A stretch of DNA of 64,000 nt, from assembly GCF_024757985.1 (NCBI RefSeq), contig NZ_CP103289.1, forward strand, positions 2,542,001 to 2,606,000, read 5' to 3'. The translations under genes were made by a program, and so were the position numbers. This document shows positions 1 to 7,926 of this stretch, in pieces. The notes beneath the pieces are model-generated. The model was not told the DNA's origin. It did no database searches and saw only the letters and a program-made list of their open reading frames with translations. Source of the DNA: Cellulomonas sp. NS3. GTDB lineage: Bacteria > Actinomycetota > Actinomycetes > Actinomycetales > Cellulomonadaceae. Positions within the stretch are counted from its first letter, which is position 1. The number at the start of each line of letters is the position of its first letter.

Positions 1-1
1 G

Positions 2-49
2 GCGTCCCACGACGACGACATCGCCCTGCTCTGCGCCCGCGCCCGATGA
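2..49 (+). CDS. C-terminal tail of a truncated protein, possibly a PP2C/SpoIIE-type phosphatase
   Basis: Only the last 15 codons are inside the window. They read ASHDDDIALLCARAR followed by TGA at 47-49. The pattern D-D-(I/V)-A-L-L near the C-terminus is typical of SpoIIE/RsbU-type PP2C phosphatases, whose last strand carries a metal-binding Asp pair. The assignment rests on this short motif alone and is tentative. The gene begins upstream of the window. Confidence 0.35.
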   Translation, partial: ASHDDDIALLCARAR

Positions 50-258
50 GTGACCCGGCCGCGGCCGAGGCGATGGAGCATCGGCGCGAACCACGCACCC
101 AGCACCCGGCGAGCCAGGGCCGCGGACCTCGCTGAACGCTGTTCCGGTCCCCGACGCGAGTCGCTCCGGACCGATGCCGAGAACGCCCAGCCTCGAGCCT
201 GACGCCTGCGACGACGACGGCCTCTCCGGGGGGCTCCGCTGGGCCACCGACAACTTGT

Positions 259-272
259 GGCAACTCGTTGCC
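259..272. promoter_or_regulatory. Perfect palindrome GGCAACTCGTTGCC, LacI-type operator candidate
   Basis: GGCAAC and GTTGCC form a perfect inverted repeat about 60 bp before the transporter start. The core GCAA-N4-TTGC recurs twice in the divergent promoter region at 4024-4035 and 4078-4089. The centre is CG-like, as in LacI-family operators. The rest of 50-331 shows no convincing ORF or terminator. Confidence 0.6.
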
Positions 273-331
273 GACCTCCGGCCCGAAGGCTGTGATGACG
301 GAGCCAGACATCCACCGACGGGGAGCATCCG

Positions 332-1792
332 ATGACCACAGCAATCGCCGAGCAGCAGGAGGCGGCCCGCCGCCCGCTGAAGTGGAGGGCGCTGGTCGGT
401 TACAGCCTCGGTGACTTCGGCTGCAACCTCGCGTTCTCGCTCGGCTCGACGTTCCTGCTGTATTACTACACCGACGTGGCCGGACTGACCGCCGCCACGG
501 TCGGGACGATGTTCTTCGTCGTGCGGCTCTGGGACGCTTTCGCCGACATCATCGCCGGTCGCGCGGTCGACCGGACGATGACGCGGTGGGGCAAGTTCCG
601 CCCGTTCATCCTCTTCTTCGCCGTGCCGCTGCTGTTCATGAGCTTCTTGACTTTCCGCGTGCCGACCGGCCTGGACGACGTGGGGACGCTGCTCTACGTC
701 TACCTCACCTACGCCGTCCTCGGGCTGCTGTACTCGCTGGTCAACATCCCGTACGGCTCGCTCGCCTCCGCCATGACCCAGTCGGTCCACCAGCGAGCGA
801 AGCTGGTCGCGGCCCGCACGCTCGGCGCGGCCGCCGGCGGCGTCCTGATCAGCTACATCATCGCCCCGCAGATCTCGGCCCTGCGCGCGCAGAAGGACAC
901 GCTGTCCCCCGAGGTCTACCTCGAGCGGGCCCAGGCCATCTTCACGAACATCACCCTGCTCTTCCTGGTGCTGGGCACGATCGCGTTCGGCCTGACGTTC
1001 CTGTGGTGCCACGAGACGGTGGTCCGGCGCTCGCCCAGCGTGACCGTCAAGGAGACGTTCGCGACGCTGCGCCAGAACCGCCCGCTCGCCATTCTCTGCG
1101 GCGCCAGCTTCTTCTACCTGATGGGCTACTACACCGTCACGGGCGCCACGCTCTACTACGCGACGTACATCCTCGGTGACCCGGGGCTCGCTTTCCAGGT
1201 TGCGCTGCTCAGCACGGGTGTGCAGATCCTCATCACGCCCTTCTGCCCGAAGCTGATCGCCCGGTTCGGCAAGAAGACGCTGTTCCAGTACGCGGGCTTC
1301 CTGACGGTCGTCGGCGGTGTGGGCCTCTTCCTCACGCCGAACGGCATGATCTGGCTGGCGCTGCTCTGCCTGGGGATCAAGGGGGTGGGCTTCTCCCTGA
1401 TCAACACCATGATGTTCGCCCTCGAGCCCGACACCGTCGAGTACGGCGAGTGGAAGACCGGGGTGCGGTCGGAGGGCGCGACCTACGCGATCTTCTCCTT
1501 CACCCGCAAGCTCACCCAGTCGATCGGCGGCGCCGCGACGGCGTGGGCGCTGGCGCTGGGCGGGTACGTGTCGGCGACGACCGAGGTCGCCACCCCGGAC
1601 CAGCCGGAGTCGGCGCTGCTCGCGATCAAGGTGGTCTTCGGTCTGGTCCCGGCGGTCGCGGCGGTGCTCGCCATGATCGTGTTCATCACCTACCCGCTCA
1701 CCGACCAGCGGTTCCGCGAGGTCCGCGACGAGTCCGAGGCACGCAAGGCCGCGCTCGACCACGCCGTGCTCGGCGACCGTGGCGCGGTCTGA
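332..1792 (+). CDS. GPH-family sugar:cation symporter (MFS)
   Basis: This 486-residue membrane protein has about twelve hydrophobic segments. The N-terminus (VGYSLGDFGCNLAFSLGS, about residues 22-39), the DRTMTRWGKFRPFI loop between TM2 and TM3, and the EYGEWKTGVRSEGATYA segment before TM11 are hallmarks of the glycoside-pentoside-hexuronide symporter family. It should import a sugar or glycoside across the cytoplasmic membrane with a cation. The ATG at 332 follows GGGGAG (320-325). It leads a catabolic cluster of isomerases and dehydrogenases and carries a palindromic operator at 259-272, so induction by its substrate is likely. The substrate cannot be read from sequence; a glucoside or anhydrosugar is inferred from the neighbours. 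Confidence 0.88.
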   Translation: MTTAIAEQQEAARRPLKWRALVGYSLGDFGCNLAFSLGSTFLLYYYTDVAGLTAATVGTMFFVVRLWDAFADIIAGRAVDRTMTRWGKFRPFILFFAVPLLFMSFLTFRVPTGLDDVGTLLYVYLTYAVLGLLYSLVNIPYGSLASAMTQSVHQRAKLVAARTLGAAAGGVLISYIIAPQISALRAQKDTLSPEVYLERAQAIFTNITLLFLVLGTIAFGLTFLWCHETVVRRSPSVTVKETFATLRQNRPLAILCGASFFYLMGYYTVTGATLYYATYILGDPGLAFQVALLSTGVQILITPFCPKLIARFGKKTLFQYAGFLTVVGGVGLFLTPNGMIWLALLCLGIKGVGFSLINTMMFALEPDTVEYGEWKTGVRSEGATYAIFSFTRKLTQSIGGAATAWALALGGYVSATTEVATPDQPESALLAIKVVFGLVPAVAAVLAMIVFITYPLTDQRFREVRDESEARKAALDHAVLGDRGAV

Positions 1793-1817
1793 CCCCATCA
1801 CACGAGGAGACACCACC

Positions 1818-2645
1818 ATGTGGACCCTGTCCGGCTTCGCCGACGAGATCGACCCCGACCTGGAGACCCAGTGCGCCACGCTCGACGAGCTCGGCATCAC
1901 GCACATCGAGCTCCGCAGCGCCTGGGGCACCAACGTGCTGGACCTGAGCGACGAGCAGGTCGAGGAGGCTGCCGCGATCCTGGCGGCGCACGGCCTGTCC
2001 GTGTCGTCGATCGGCTCACCGATCGGCAAGATCAACATCGAGGACGACTTCGACGCCCACCTCGTGCGGGCGGACCGGGCGCTGGCTGTGGCGCGGCGTC
2101 TCGAGGCCCCGTTCATCCGGATCTTCTCGTTCTTCCTGCGTCCCGACCAGGCGCCTGCGGACCACCGCGACGAGGTGCTCCGGCGGATGACGGCGCTCAC
2201 CGAGCGGGCCGCGCCGACCGGGATCGTGCTGCTGCACGAGAACGAGAAGGACATCTACGGCGACGTCCCCGACCGTGTCCTCGACATCGTCGAGTCGGTG
2301 GGCTCACCGTCGCTCCGGCTGGCCTGGGACGCCGCGAACTACGTCCAGGTCGGTGTGACCCCGTTCACCGACGGCTACGCCCGGCTGCGCCCGTACACCG
2401 ACTACGTCCAGGTCAAGGACGCGGTCCTGGCGACCGGCGACGTCGTGCCGGCCGGCGAGGGCGACGGGCAGCTGCGCGAGACGGTCCGCGCGCTGGCCGC
2501 CGACGGCTTCGACGGCTTCTTCTCGATGGAGCCGCACCTCGGCGAGTACAACGATTGGGGGGCGCTGTCCGGGCCCGACAACTTCGCCCGCGCCACGCGG
2601 GCGTTCACCGGGCTCCTCGACAGCGAGGGCATCCCGTACGCGTGA
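1818..2645 (+). CDS. Sugar phosphate isomerase/epimerase-fold TIM-barrel protein
   Basis: This 275-residue protein is of the AP endonuclease 2/xylose isomerase-like TIM-barrel superfamily. Candidate metal ligands sit at the expected strand ends: HENEKD near residue 144, WDAANYVQ, VQVKDA and SMEPHLG. The ATG at 1818 is chosen because CGAGGAG (1802-1808) precedes it; an upstream in-frame GTG at 1779 has no such site and overlaps the transporter. Enzymes of this family isomerise sugars or catalyse elimination/hydration on 3-keto-glycosides, as in LgdB and DgpC-type proteins. Location directly behind the symporter suggests the same operon. The first 14 codons are echoed by a short leader ORF at 4185. 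Confidence 0.82.
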   Translation: MWTLSGFADEIDPDLETQCATLDELGITHIELRSAWGTNVLDLSDEQVEEAAAILAAHGLSVSSIGSPIGKINIEDDFDAHLVRADRALAVARRLEAPFIRIFSFFLRPDQAPADHRDEVLRRMTALTERAAPTGIVLLHENEKDIYGDVPDRVLDIVESVGSPSLRLAWDAANYVQVGVTPFTDGYARLRPYTDYVQVKDAVLATGDVVPAGEGDGQLRETVRALAADGFDGFFSMEPHLGEYNDWGALSGPDNFARATRAFTGLLDSEGIPYA

Positions 2646-2690
2646 TCAGCCCCCGGGACGGCACGGGTGAGGCGTCGACGCCCACCTCGA

Positions 2691-2726
2691 CGGCCCCCGC
2701 CCAGCGGAGACGCTGGGCGGGGGCCG
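2691..2726. terminator. Perfect 16-bp hairpin between convergent genes
   Basis: CGGCCCCCGCCCAGCG (2691-2706) and its exact complement (2711-2726) enclose a four-base loop GAGA. It lies 46 bp after the isomerase stop and 58 bp before the stop of the convergent dehydrogenase, so it can terminate from both sides. Confidence 0.85.
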
Positions 2727-2783
2727 TTGGTCGTCTCGCGTGCCCCGCTGCCCACGCCGTGGGCTCGCCCGCACGGGCTGCGG

Positions 2784-3956
2784 TCAGCCCTCGCGCGCGG
2801 GGAACAGGCCCTCGGCGCGGATCCGCTCGTTGAGCAGGTCGAGGTACTGCCGCTCGTCGAAGTCGAGCGCGACCTCCTGGTCGAGCCAGCTCGACAGGTG
2901 GATCGCGTTGGCGAGCCGCACCCCGTGGATGCCGTCGGCCCCCGGCGCCACGAGCGGGGTGCCGTCGAGGACGTTCAGGGCGAAGTTCTCGAGCACGTCG
3001 GCGTGCTGCTGCCCGAAGGGCGACTCGAGCTCGATCGTCTCCTGCGTGTACAGCGTGTCGAGGTCGACCTCGCCGGTGAACAGGCGCATGACGTCGCCCA
3101 TGCCCATGCCCGCGCTGAGCTCGGCCTCGGGCTTGCGCAGACGGGTCACGACGGCGCGCTTGCTGTCCTCGACGACGATCTTGCCCTGGTCGCCGAGGAT
3201 CTCGAACCGGTCGGTGCCCGCGATGTCGTAGGTGCAGGTGACGAACGTGCCGGTCACGCCGTCGCCGTAGTCCACGAGCGCGGTGACCTCGTTCTCGACC
3301 GCGATGTCGCGGTTCACGCCGTAGCCGAGCTTGGCGTAGACCTTCTGCGGCACGCCGCAGATCCACTGCCACAGGTCGAGCTGGTGCGGCGCCTGGTTCA
3401 CCAGGACGCCGCCGCCCTCTCCGCCCCAGGTCGCGCGCCAGGCGCTGGAGTCGTAGTAGCCCTGCGGGCGCCACCACGTGGTGATCGTCCAGTGGCTGCG
3501 CAGCACGCGCCCGATCTCACCGCTCGCGACGATCTGCTGGAGCCGCTGGTAGAGCGGGTTCATCCGCTGGTTGAACATGATGCCGAAGGTGAGCTCGGGC
3601 TTCGTCGCCGCGAGCTCGATGAGCCCGGTGGCCTGGCGCGTGTAGACGCCCGCCGGCTTCTCGACGAGCGCGTGGACGCCCTGGCTGAGGGCGGCGATCC
3701 CCATCTCCGGGTGCAGGTAGTGCGGCACGGTCGTCACGACGGCGTCGACGTCGCCCGAGGCGAGCATGGCCTGGTAGTCCTCGTGCACGGGGACGCCGGG
3801 GTATGTGGCCCGGATCTTCTCGCGCTTCGCGGGGTCCGTGTCGCAGATCGCCCCGAGCGTCATGTGCGGCACGCGGCCCTCCGTGATCAGCCCGGCGTAC
3901 ATGCCGCCCTGCTGGCCGAGTCCGATGATGCCGAGCCGGATGGCGCTGTCGGCCAT
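2784..3956 (-). CDS. Gfo/Idh/MocA family NAD(P)-dependent oxidoreductase
   Basis: This 390-residue protein has an N-terminal Rossmann fold (LGIIGLGQQGGMYAGL, about residues 8-23), the family EKP motif (ALVEKPAGV) and a C-terminal substrate domain with GGGVLVNQAPHQLDL containing the usual D/H catalytic region. Family members oxidise or reduce hydroxyls of sugars, inositols or glycosides, often at C3. The ATG at 3956 is preceded on the minus strand by GAGGAGAAGCTC, a strong ribosome site; a longer reading to 4124 would run through the promoter. It is divergent from a second Gfo/Idh/MocA gene and shares two operator-like sites with it. Length matches the reported size class of levoglucosan dehydrogenases, but the substrate is an inference. 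Confidence 0.87.
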   Translation of the reverse strand: MADSAIRLGIIGLGQQGGMYAGLITEGRVPHMTLGAICDTDPAKREKIRATYPGVPVHEDYQAMLASGDVDAVVTTVPHYLHPEMGIAALSQGVHALVEKPAGVYTRQATGLIELAATKPELTFGIMFNQRMNPLYQRLQQIVASGEIGRVLRSHWTITTWWRPQGYYDSSAWRATWGGEGGGVLVNQAPHQLDLWQWICGVPQKVYAKLGYGVNRDIAVENEVTALVDYGDGVTGTFVTCTYDIAGTDRFEILGDQGKIVVEDSKRAVVTRLRKPEAELSAGMGMGDVMRLFTGEVDLDTLYTQETIELESPFGQQHADVLENFALNVLDGTPLVAPGADGIHGVRLANAIHLSSWLDQEVALDFDERQYLDLLNERIRAEGLFPAREG

Positions 3957-4023
3957 GAGCTTCTCCTCTGCGTGCTGTCCCGGGCGAGCGTCGTCCCATC
4001 CACACAGCCCGACGATCGATCCA

Positions 4024-4035
4024 GCAAGCGGTTGC
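4024..4035. promoter_or_regulatory. Operator-like site GCAAGCGGTTGC
   Basis: The GCAA-N4-TTGC core matches the palindrome at 260-271 upstream of the symporter. It lies in the divergent promoter region between the two dehydrogenase genes. Confidence 0.55.
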
Positions 4036-4077
4036 CTCCAGTTGCCGCTGAGCACGTCACCGCCGAGGCAACACACG

Positions 4078-4089
4078 GCAATCGGTTGC
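4078..4089. promoter_or_regulatory. Operator-like site GCAATCGGTTGC
   Basis: This is the third GCAA-N4-TTGC copy. Its centre is 54 bp from the centre of the copy at 4024-4035, close to five helical turns, which would suit cooperative binding or looping by a LacI-type dimer or tetramer. Further GGCAAC and GTTGCC half-sites lie between the two. Confidence 0.55.
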
Positions 4090-4184
4090 TGGGGCGACGA
4101 GGCGCTCCGTAGCGTCACGAGCACCGTCCTGTCGTCTCCGCTGCGGCTGCGACCCGCCCATCACGCTCCCCTGGAGGTCCGCCC

Positions 4185-4244
4185 ATGTGGGTCCTGTCCG
4201 GTCACGCCGGCGAGATCGCTCCCGACGCCGTGCCGTCCCGGTGA
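4185..4244 (+). CDS. 19-codon leader ORF or remnant of a TIM-barrel isomerase gene
   Basis: GGAGG (4173-4177) precedes an ATG at 4185 that opens MWVLSGHAGEIAPDAVPSR and then TGA at 4242-4244. Ten of the first 14 residues equal the N-terminus of the isomerase at 1818 (MWTLSGFADEIDPD), and 34 of 42 bases agree. The stop overlaps the GTG of the next gene as GTGA. That gene has no ribosome site of its own, so translational coupling is likely. It may be a decayed paralogue fused by deletion, now serving as a leader. Confidence 0.6.
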   Translation: MWVLSGHAGEIAPDAVPSR

Positions 4245-5350
4245 GCCGGATGCGCTTCGCGCTCGTCGGGTGCGGGGTGATCGCGCCCACGCACGCCCGA
4301 GCGCTGCTCGAGCTGCCGGAGCACGCCGAGCTCGTCGCCTGCTCGGACGTGCTGCCGGAGCGGGCGCTCGCCCTGGGGCGCGAGCTCGGGATCGAGGCGC
4401 GGCCCTACGAGGACGTCCTCGCGGACCCGACGATCGACGCCGTGACCGTGTGCACGCCGAGCGGGCTGCACGCCGAGGTGGGCGTGCCCGCGCTGCTGGC
4501 CGGCAAGCACGTCGTCGTCGAGAAGCCGATGGACGTCTCGCTCGAGGCGTGCGACCGGCTGCTCACGGCTCAGGCGACCTCCGGCACGAGGCTCGCGGTG
4601 ATCTCGCAGCACCGGTTCGACCCGGCGTCGCAGGCGGTCAAGGCCGCGGTCGACGCCGGGGAGCTCGGTCGGCTCGTGCTCGCGGAGGCGCGCGTGCCCT
4701 GGTACCGCACGCAGGAGTACTACGACTCCGGCGCGTGGCGTGGGACGTGGGCGATGGACGGCGGCGGCGCGCTGGTCAACCAGGGCGTGCACACGCTCGA
4801 CCTGCTGCGCTGGACGTGCGGGCCGGTCCGGACGGTGTACGCCCAGGCGCGCACCGCCGCGCACGAGCGCATCGAGGTGGAGGACGTCGTGTGCGCGACC
4901 GTCACGTTCGCGAACGGTGCCGTCGGCTCCGTCGTCGCGTCGACCGCGGCCTACCCCGGGTTCCCCGCGAGCCTCGCGCTCCACGGCACGCGCGGTGGCG
5001 CCGTCATCGAGGGCGACCGCCTCGCCGTGCTGGCCACCGTCGACGGCGCCGACCGGGGTGGCGAGGCCGCGAACGCGCACGCCGTGCAGGTCGCGACGGG
5101 CGGGACCCGCGCGGCCACGAGGGCGGTCGACGAGTCCTCCCGCGCCGTGACCGCCGAGCTCCGCGCGGACGACAGCCCCGCGCCGGCCGACACCTGGGGG
5201 CGCGCGCACCGGGCGCAGCTCCTCGACCTCGTCGAGGCGGTCGAGCAGGGCCGGGCGCCTCTGGTCGACGGGCACGAGGGGCGCAGTGCCGTCGAGCTCG
5301 TCCGCGCGATCTACGACTCCGCGCGCACGGGAGAGCCGGTCACCCTCTGA
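4241..5350 (+). CDS. Gfo/Idh/MocA family oxidoreductase
   Basis: This 369-residue protein shows a Rossmann nucleotide site (FALVGCGVIAPTHARALL), the EKP motif (VVVEKPMDV) and GGGALVNQGVHTLDLLRW with the family catalytic region. It is a second dehydrogenase of the same family as the divergent gene, with different substrate-domain sequence, so the pair could catalyse the opening oxidation and closing reduction of one pathway. I place the start at GTG 4241, which overlaps the stop of a 19-codon leader; an ATG at 4250 is the alternative. No Shine-Dalgarno precedes either, supporting coupling to the leader. A TIM-barrel isomerase gene follows 96 bp downstream. Confidence 0.85.
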   Translation: MSRMRFALVGCGVIAPTHARALLELPEHAELVACSDVLPERALALGRELGIEARPYEDVLADPTIDAVTVCTPSGLHAEVGVPALLAGKHVVVEKPMDVSLEACDRLLTAQATSGTRLAVISQHRFDPASQAVKAAVDAGELGRLVLAEARVPWYRTQEYYDSGAWRGTWAMDGGGALVNQGVHTLDLLRWTCGPVRTVYAQARTAAHERIEVEDVVCATVTFANGAVGSVVASTAAYPGFPASLALHGTRGGAVIEGDRLAVLATVDGADRGGEAANAHAVQVATGGTRAATRAVDESSRAVTAELRADDSPAPADTWGRAHRAQLLDLVEAVEQGRAPLVDGHEGRSAVELVRAIYDSARTGEPVTL

Positions 5351-5446
5351 CTCCCCGCGTCCCCGGCCCCCACCCCGGCGGCCCCCGCGCGTGGCGGCTC
5401 GCTCGTCGAGGACCGTCCCGCACCCACCCCTCAGGAGGAGAACCTC

Positions 5447-6304
5447 GTGGCAACCATCGGCGTGCAGGCCAGCACGATCAAGAGCGCGTTCACCCAGCTC
5501 GGCACGTACGAGACCCTGCGGCGCGTCCGCGACCTCGGCTACCACGCCGTGGAGATCTCCCAGGTCGCGATGACCCCCGAGAACGTCGCCGCGATGCACC
5601 GCGCGCAGGACGAGCTCGGCGTCCGCATCGCCGCGCTGTCCGCGAGCCTGACGCCGCAGACGGTCGGCGCGGAGTCGCTGACGACGACGTTCGACAAGAT
5701 CGTCGACGACTGCCGGACCCTTGGCACCACGATGGTGCGGATCGGGATGCTGCCGCTCGAGGCGGCGGGCTCGCTGGGGCTCGTGACCGACTTCGCGGGC
5801 CGCGCGAACGAGGCGGCCGCGCAGCTCGCGGCGGAAGGCATCGACCTCTACTACCACAACCACCACATCGAGTTCGCGAAGCTCGACGGCCGCTTCATGC
5901 TCGACGTCATCGCCGACACCGCACCGGACCTCGGGATGGAGATCGACGTGCACTGGGTCCACCGTGGCGGGCAGGACCCCGTCACGACGCTCGCCCGGCA
6001 CGCGGGACGCGTGAAGCTCGTGCACCTCAAGGACTACCGGATCGGTCTGCTCCCGCCGACCGCCGCGGACCTGCTCGGCGCCGGCGACGTCGCCGGGTTC
6101 ATGCGCGAGTTCCGCGAGGTGGTGCAGTTCGCGGAGGTCGGGCAGGGGAACCTGGACTGGTCGCCCATCGTGGAGCAGGCGCTGGCGAGCGGCGCGGAGT
6201 ACCTGTTCGTCGAGCAGGACGACACCTACGGGCGCGACCCGTTCGAGTCCCTGCGGATGTCGCACGACCACCTGGTCGGGCTCGGGTACGCCGACCTCTT
6301 CTGA
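5447..6304 (+). CDS. Sugar phosphate isomerase/epimerase-fold TIM-barrel protein
   Basis: This 285-residue xylose-isomerase-like TIM barrel carries metal-ligand candidates YYHNHHIEF, EIDVHWVHRGG, LVHLKDY and FVEQDD in the order expected of the superfamily. The GTG start at 5447 follows AGGAGGAGAA (about 5433-5442). It differs strongly from the barrel at 1818, so the two may catalyse separate steps (elimination and hydration) between the two dehydrogenases. Expression probably continues from the dehydrogenase upstream, since the 96-bp gap holds no clear terminator. Confidence 0.82.
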   Translation: MATIGVQASTIKSAFTQLGTYETLRRVRDLGYHAVEISQVAMTPENVAAMHRAQDELGVRIAALSASLTPQTVGAESLTTTFDKIVDDCRTLGTTMVRIGMLPLEAAGSLGLVTDFAGRANEAAAQLAAEGIDLYYHNHHIEFAKLDGRFMLDVIADTAPDLGMEIDVHWVHRGGQDPVTTLARHAGRVKLVHLKDYRIGLLPPTAADLLGAGDVAGFMREFREVVQFAEVGQGNLDWSPIVEQALASGAEYLFVEQDDTYGRDPFESLRMSHDHLVGLGYADLF

Positions 6305-6388
6305 GCTGCGCGTCGCGTGCGCGCCGGCCCCGGGACCGCGACAGTGGTGCGCATGACGACGCACCCGGCCACACCCGCAGGAGGACCC

Positions 6389-7318
6389 GTGCTCACCCGT
6401 GACGACGTGCTCGCCGCCCAGGAGAGGATCCGCGGGCACGTCCGCCGCACGCCCGTGATCGCCGTGGACCCCGCCACCAGCAACTTGTGGCTCAAGTGCG
6501 AGTTCCTGCAGCTGGCAGGGGTGTTCAAGACGCGCGGGGCCGTCAACCGCATCCTCACCGGCCTCGAGACCGGCACCCTCGACCCCGCGATCGGCGTCGT
6601 CGCCGCGTCCGGCGGCAACGCCGGCCTCGCCCACGCCTACGCGGCCGCCCGGGTCGGGGTCGCCGCGACCGTCTTCGTCCCGCAGACCGCGCCCGCCGTC
6701 AAGGTCGCCCGGCTCCGCGAGTACGGGGCAACCGTGCGGCAGGTCGGACAGGAGTACGCCGAGGCGTACCTCGCGGCGGTCGACTTCGCCGGCACCGCGG
6801 GAGCACTGTTCTGCCACGCGTACGACCAGCCCGAGATCGCCGCCGGCGCCGGGACCATCGGCGAGGAGATCCTCACCGACGTCCCCGACGTCGACACCAT
6901 CGTCGTCGCCGTCGGCGGGGGCGGGCTCTTCGCCGGCATCGCCGCCGCAGCCGAGGGCCGCGCCCGGGTCGTGGCCGTCGAACCCGAGCGCATCCCCACC
7001 CTGCACAGCGCCCTGCAGGCCGGTCAGCCGGTCGACGTCGCCGTCTCCGGCGTCGCCGCCGACTCGCTGGGCGCCCGGCGCATCGGGAGCATCGCCTTCG
7101 ACGTCGCCCGACGCACCCGGCCGGTCAGCGTCCTCGTCGACGACGAGGCGATCCTGGCGGCCCGCACGGCCCTCTGGCAGGACCACCGCATGGCCGTCGA
7201 GCACGGCGCGGCCGCCGCCTACGCGGGGCTCACCAGCAACGCGTACCGGCCCGCACCGGACGAGCGGGTCGCCGTGGTGATCTGCGGCGCCAACACCGAC
7301 CCCGGCACCCTCGCCTGA
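6389..7318 (+). CDS. PLP-dependent serine/threonine dehydratase-family protein
   Basis: A fold-type II PLP enzyme of about 309 residues. The Schiff-base Lys lies in GVFKTRGAVNR (Lys47 from this start), SGGNAGLAHAYA contacts the cofactor, and the glycine-rich VGGGGLFAGIA loop binds the PLP phosphate. Such enzymes deaminate Ser/Thr or related hydroxy-amino acids to 2-oxo acids in the cytoplasm. I prefer GTG 6389 because AGGAGG (6379-6384) lies four bases before it; ATG 6353 in the same frame has no ribosome site and would add 12 residues. The substrate is uncertain, and a link to the preceding sugar genes is positional only. Confidence 0.82.
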   Translation: MLTRDDVLAAQERIRGHVRRTPVIAVDPATSNLWLKCEFLQLAGVFKTRGAVNRILTGLETGTLDPAIGVVAASGGNAGLAHAYAAARVGVAATVFVPQTAPAVKVARLREYGATVRQVGQEYAEAYLAAVDFAGTAGALFCHAYDQPEIAAGAGTIGEEILTDVPDVDTIVVAVGGGGLFAGIAAAAEGRARVVAVEPERIPTLHSALQAGQPVDVAVSGVAADSLGARRIGSIAFDVARRTRPVSVLVDDEAILAARTALWQDHRMAVEHGAAAAYAGLTSNAYRPAPDERVAVVICGANTDPGTLA

Positions 7319-7524
7319 CCGGCCCGCGCGGGAGAGAGCGGGCGGCACGCACTCCGACGCCGACTCGTCGACCGGCGGGAAGCAGCATCCCGGCCCTGGG
7401 GGTGGACGACGAACGAGGCACGCGCCGGCCGTGCGTCCTGCGTGCGGCGCGCGTCCTGCGGTGGTCGAGCCCATCGCACGTCGCCGCACGCGCACCCCCG
7501 CCACCGCTCCGCTAGCATCGCCTG

Positions 7525-7926
7525 ATGGCGATGACAGTGGTGCTCAGCGATCCTATGCCCGTCGACGAGGCGCCCGCTCTCGCCGCGGCAGCCTGCCTCT
7601 TCCACGGGTTCAGCGACCCGTCGCGCCTGACGATCCTGCGCCACCTCGCGCTCGGCGAGCACCGGGTCGTCGACCTCACCGAGCACCTGGGACTCGCGCA
7701 GTCGACCGTGTCGAAGCACCTCGCCTGCCTGCGGGACTGCGGCCTCGTGACGTCGCGTCCGCACGGGCGGGCGTCCGCGTTCCGGCTGACGCACCCGGAG
7801 GCGCTCATGGACCTGCTCGCGTCGGCGGAACGCCTGCTCGCGCTGACCGGGGACGCCGTGGCGCTGTGCCCGACGTCCGGCGTCGGATCCACCGCGCGCG
7901 CCGGCGCCGACGGAGCATCCGCGTGA
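7525..7926 (+). CDS. ArsR/SmtB-family metal sensor, CmtR-like
   Basis: This 133-residue winged-helix repressor has its recognition helix in LAQSTVSKHLACLRDCGLV. Cys68 and Cys72 sit four apart in that helix and Cys115 lies near the C-terminus (VALCPTS). This reproduces the Cys57/Cys61/Cys102 ligand arrangement of the mycobacterial Cd/Pb sensor CmtR. Binding Cd(II) or Pb(II) should release DNA. Its stop overlaps the start of a cation exporter as GTGA, so the pair is autoregulated as one transcript. The 206 bp before it contain no recognisable gene; the exact operator is not evident. Confidence 0.87.
   Translation: MAMTVVLSDPMPVDEAPALAAAACLFHGFSDPSRLTILRHLALGEHRVVDLTEHLGLAQSTVSKHLACLRDCGLVTSRPHGRASAFRLTHPEALMDLLASAERLLALTGDAVALCPTSGVGSTARAGADGASA

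Noticed and set aside
4202-7504. Open frame of 1100 codons on the minus strand
   Set aside because: It is antisense to well-supported dehydrogenase, isomerase and dehydratase genes and has the Arg/Gly/Ala/Val-rich composition of GC-rich shadow frames.
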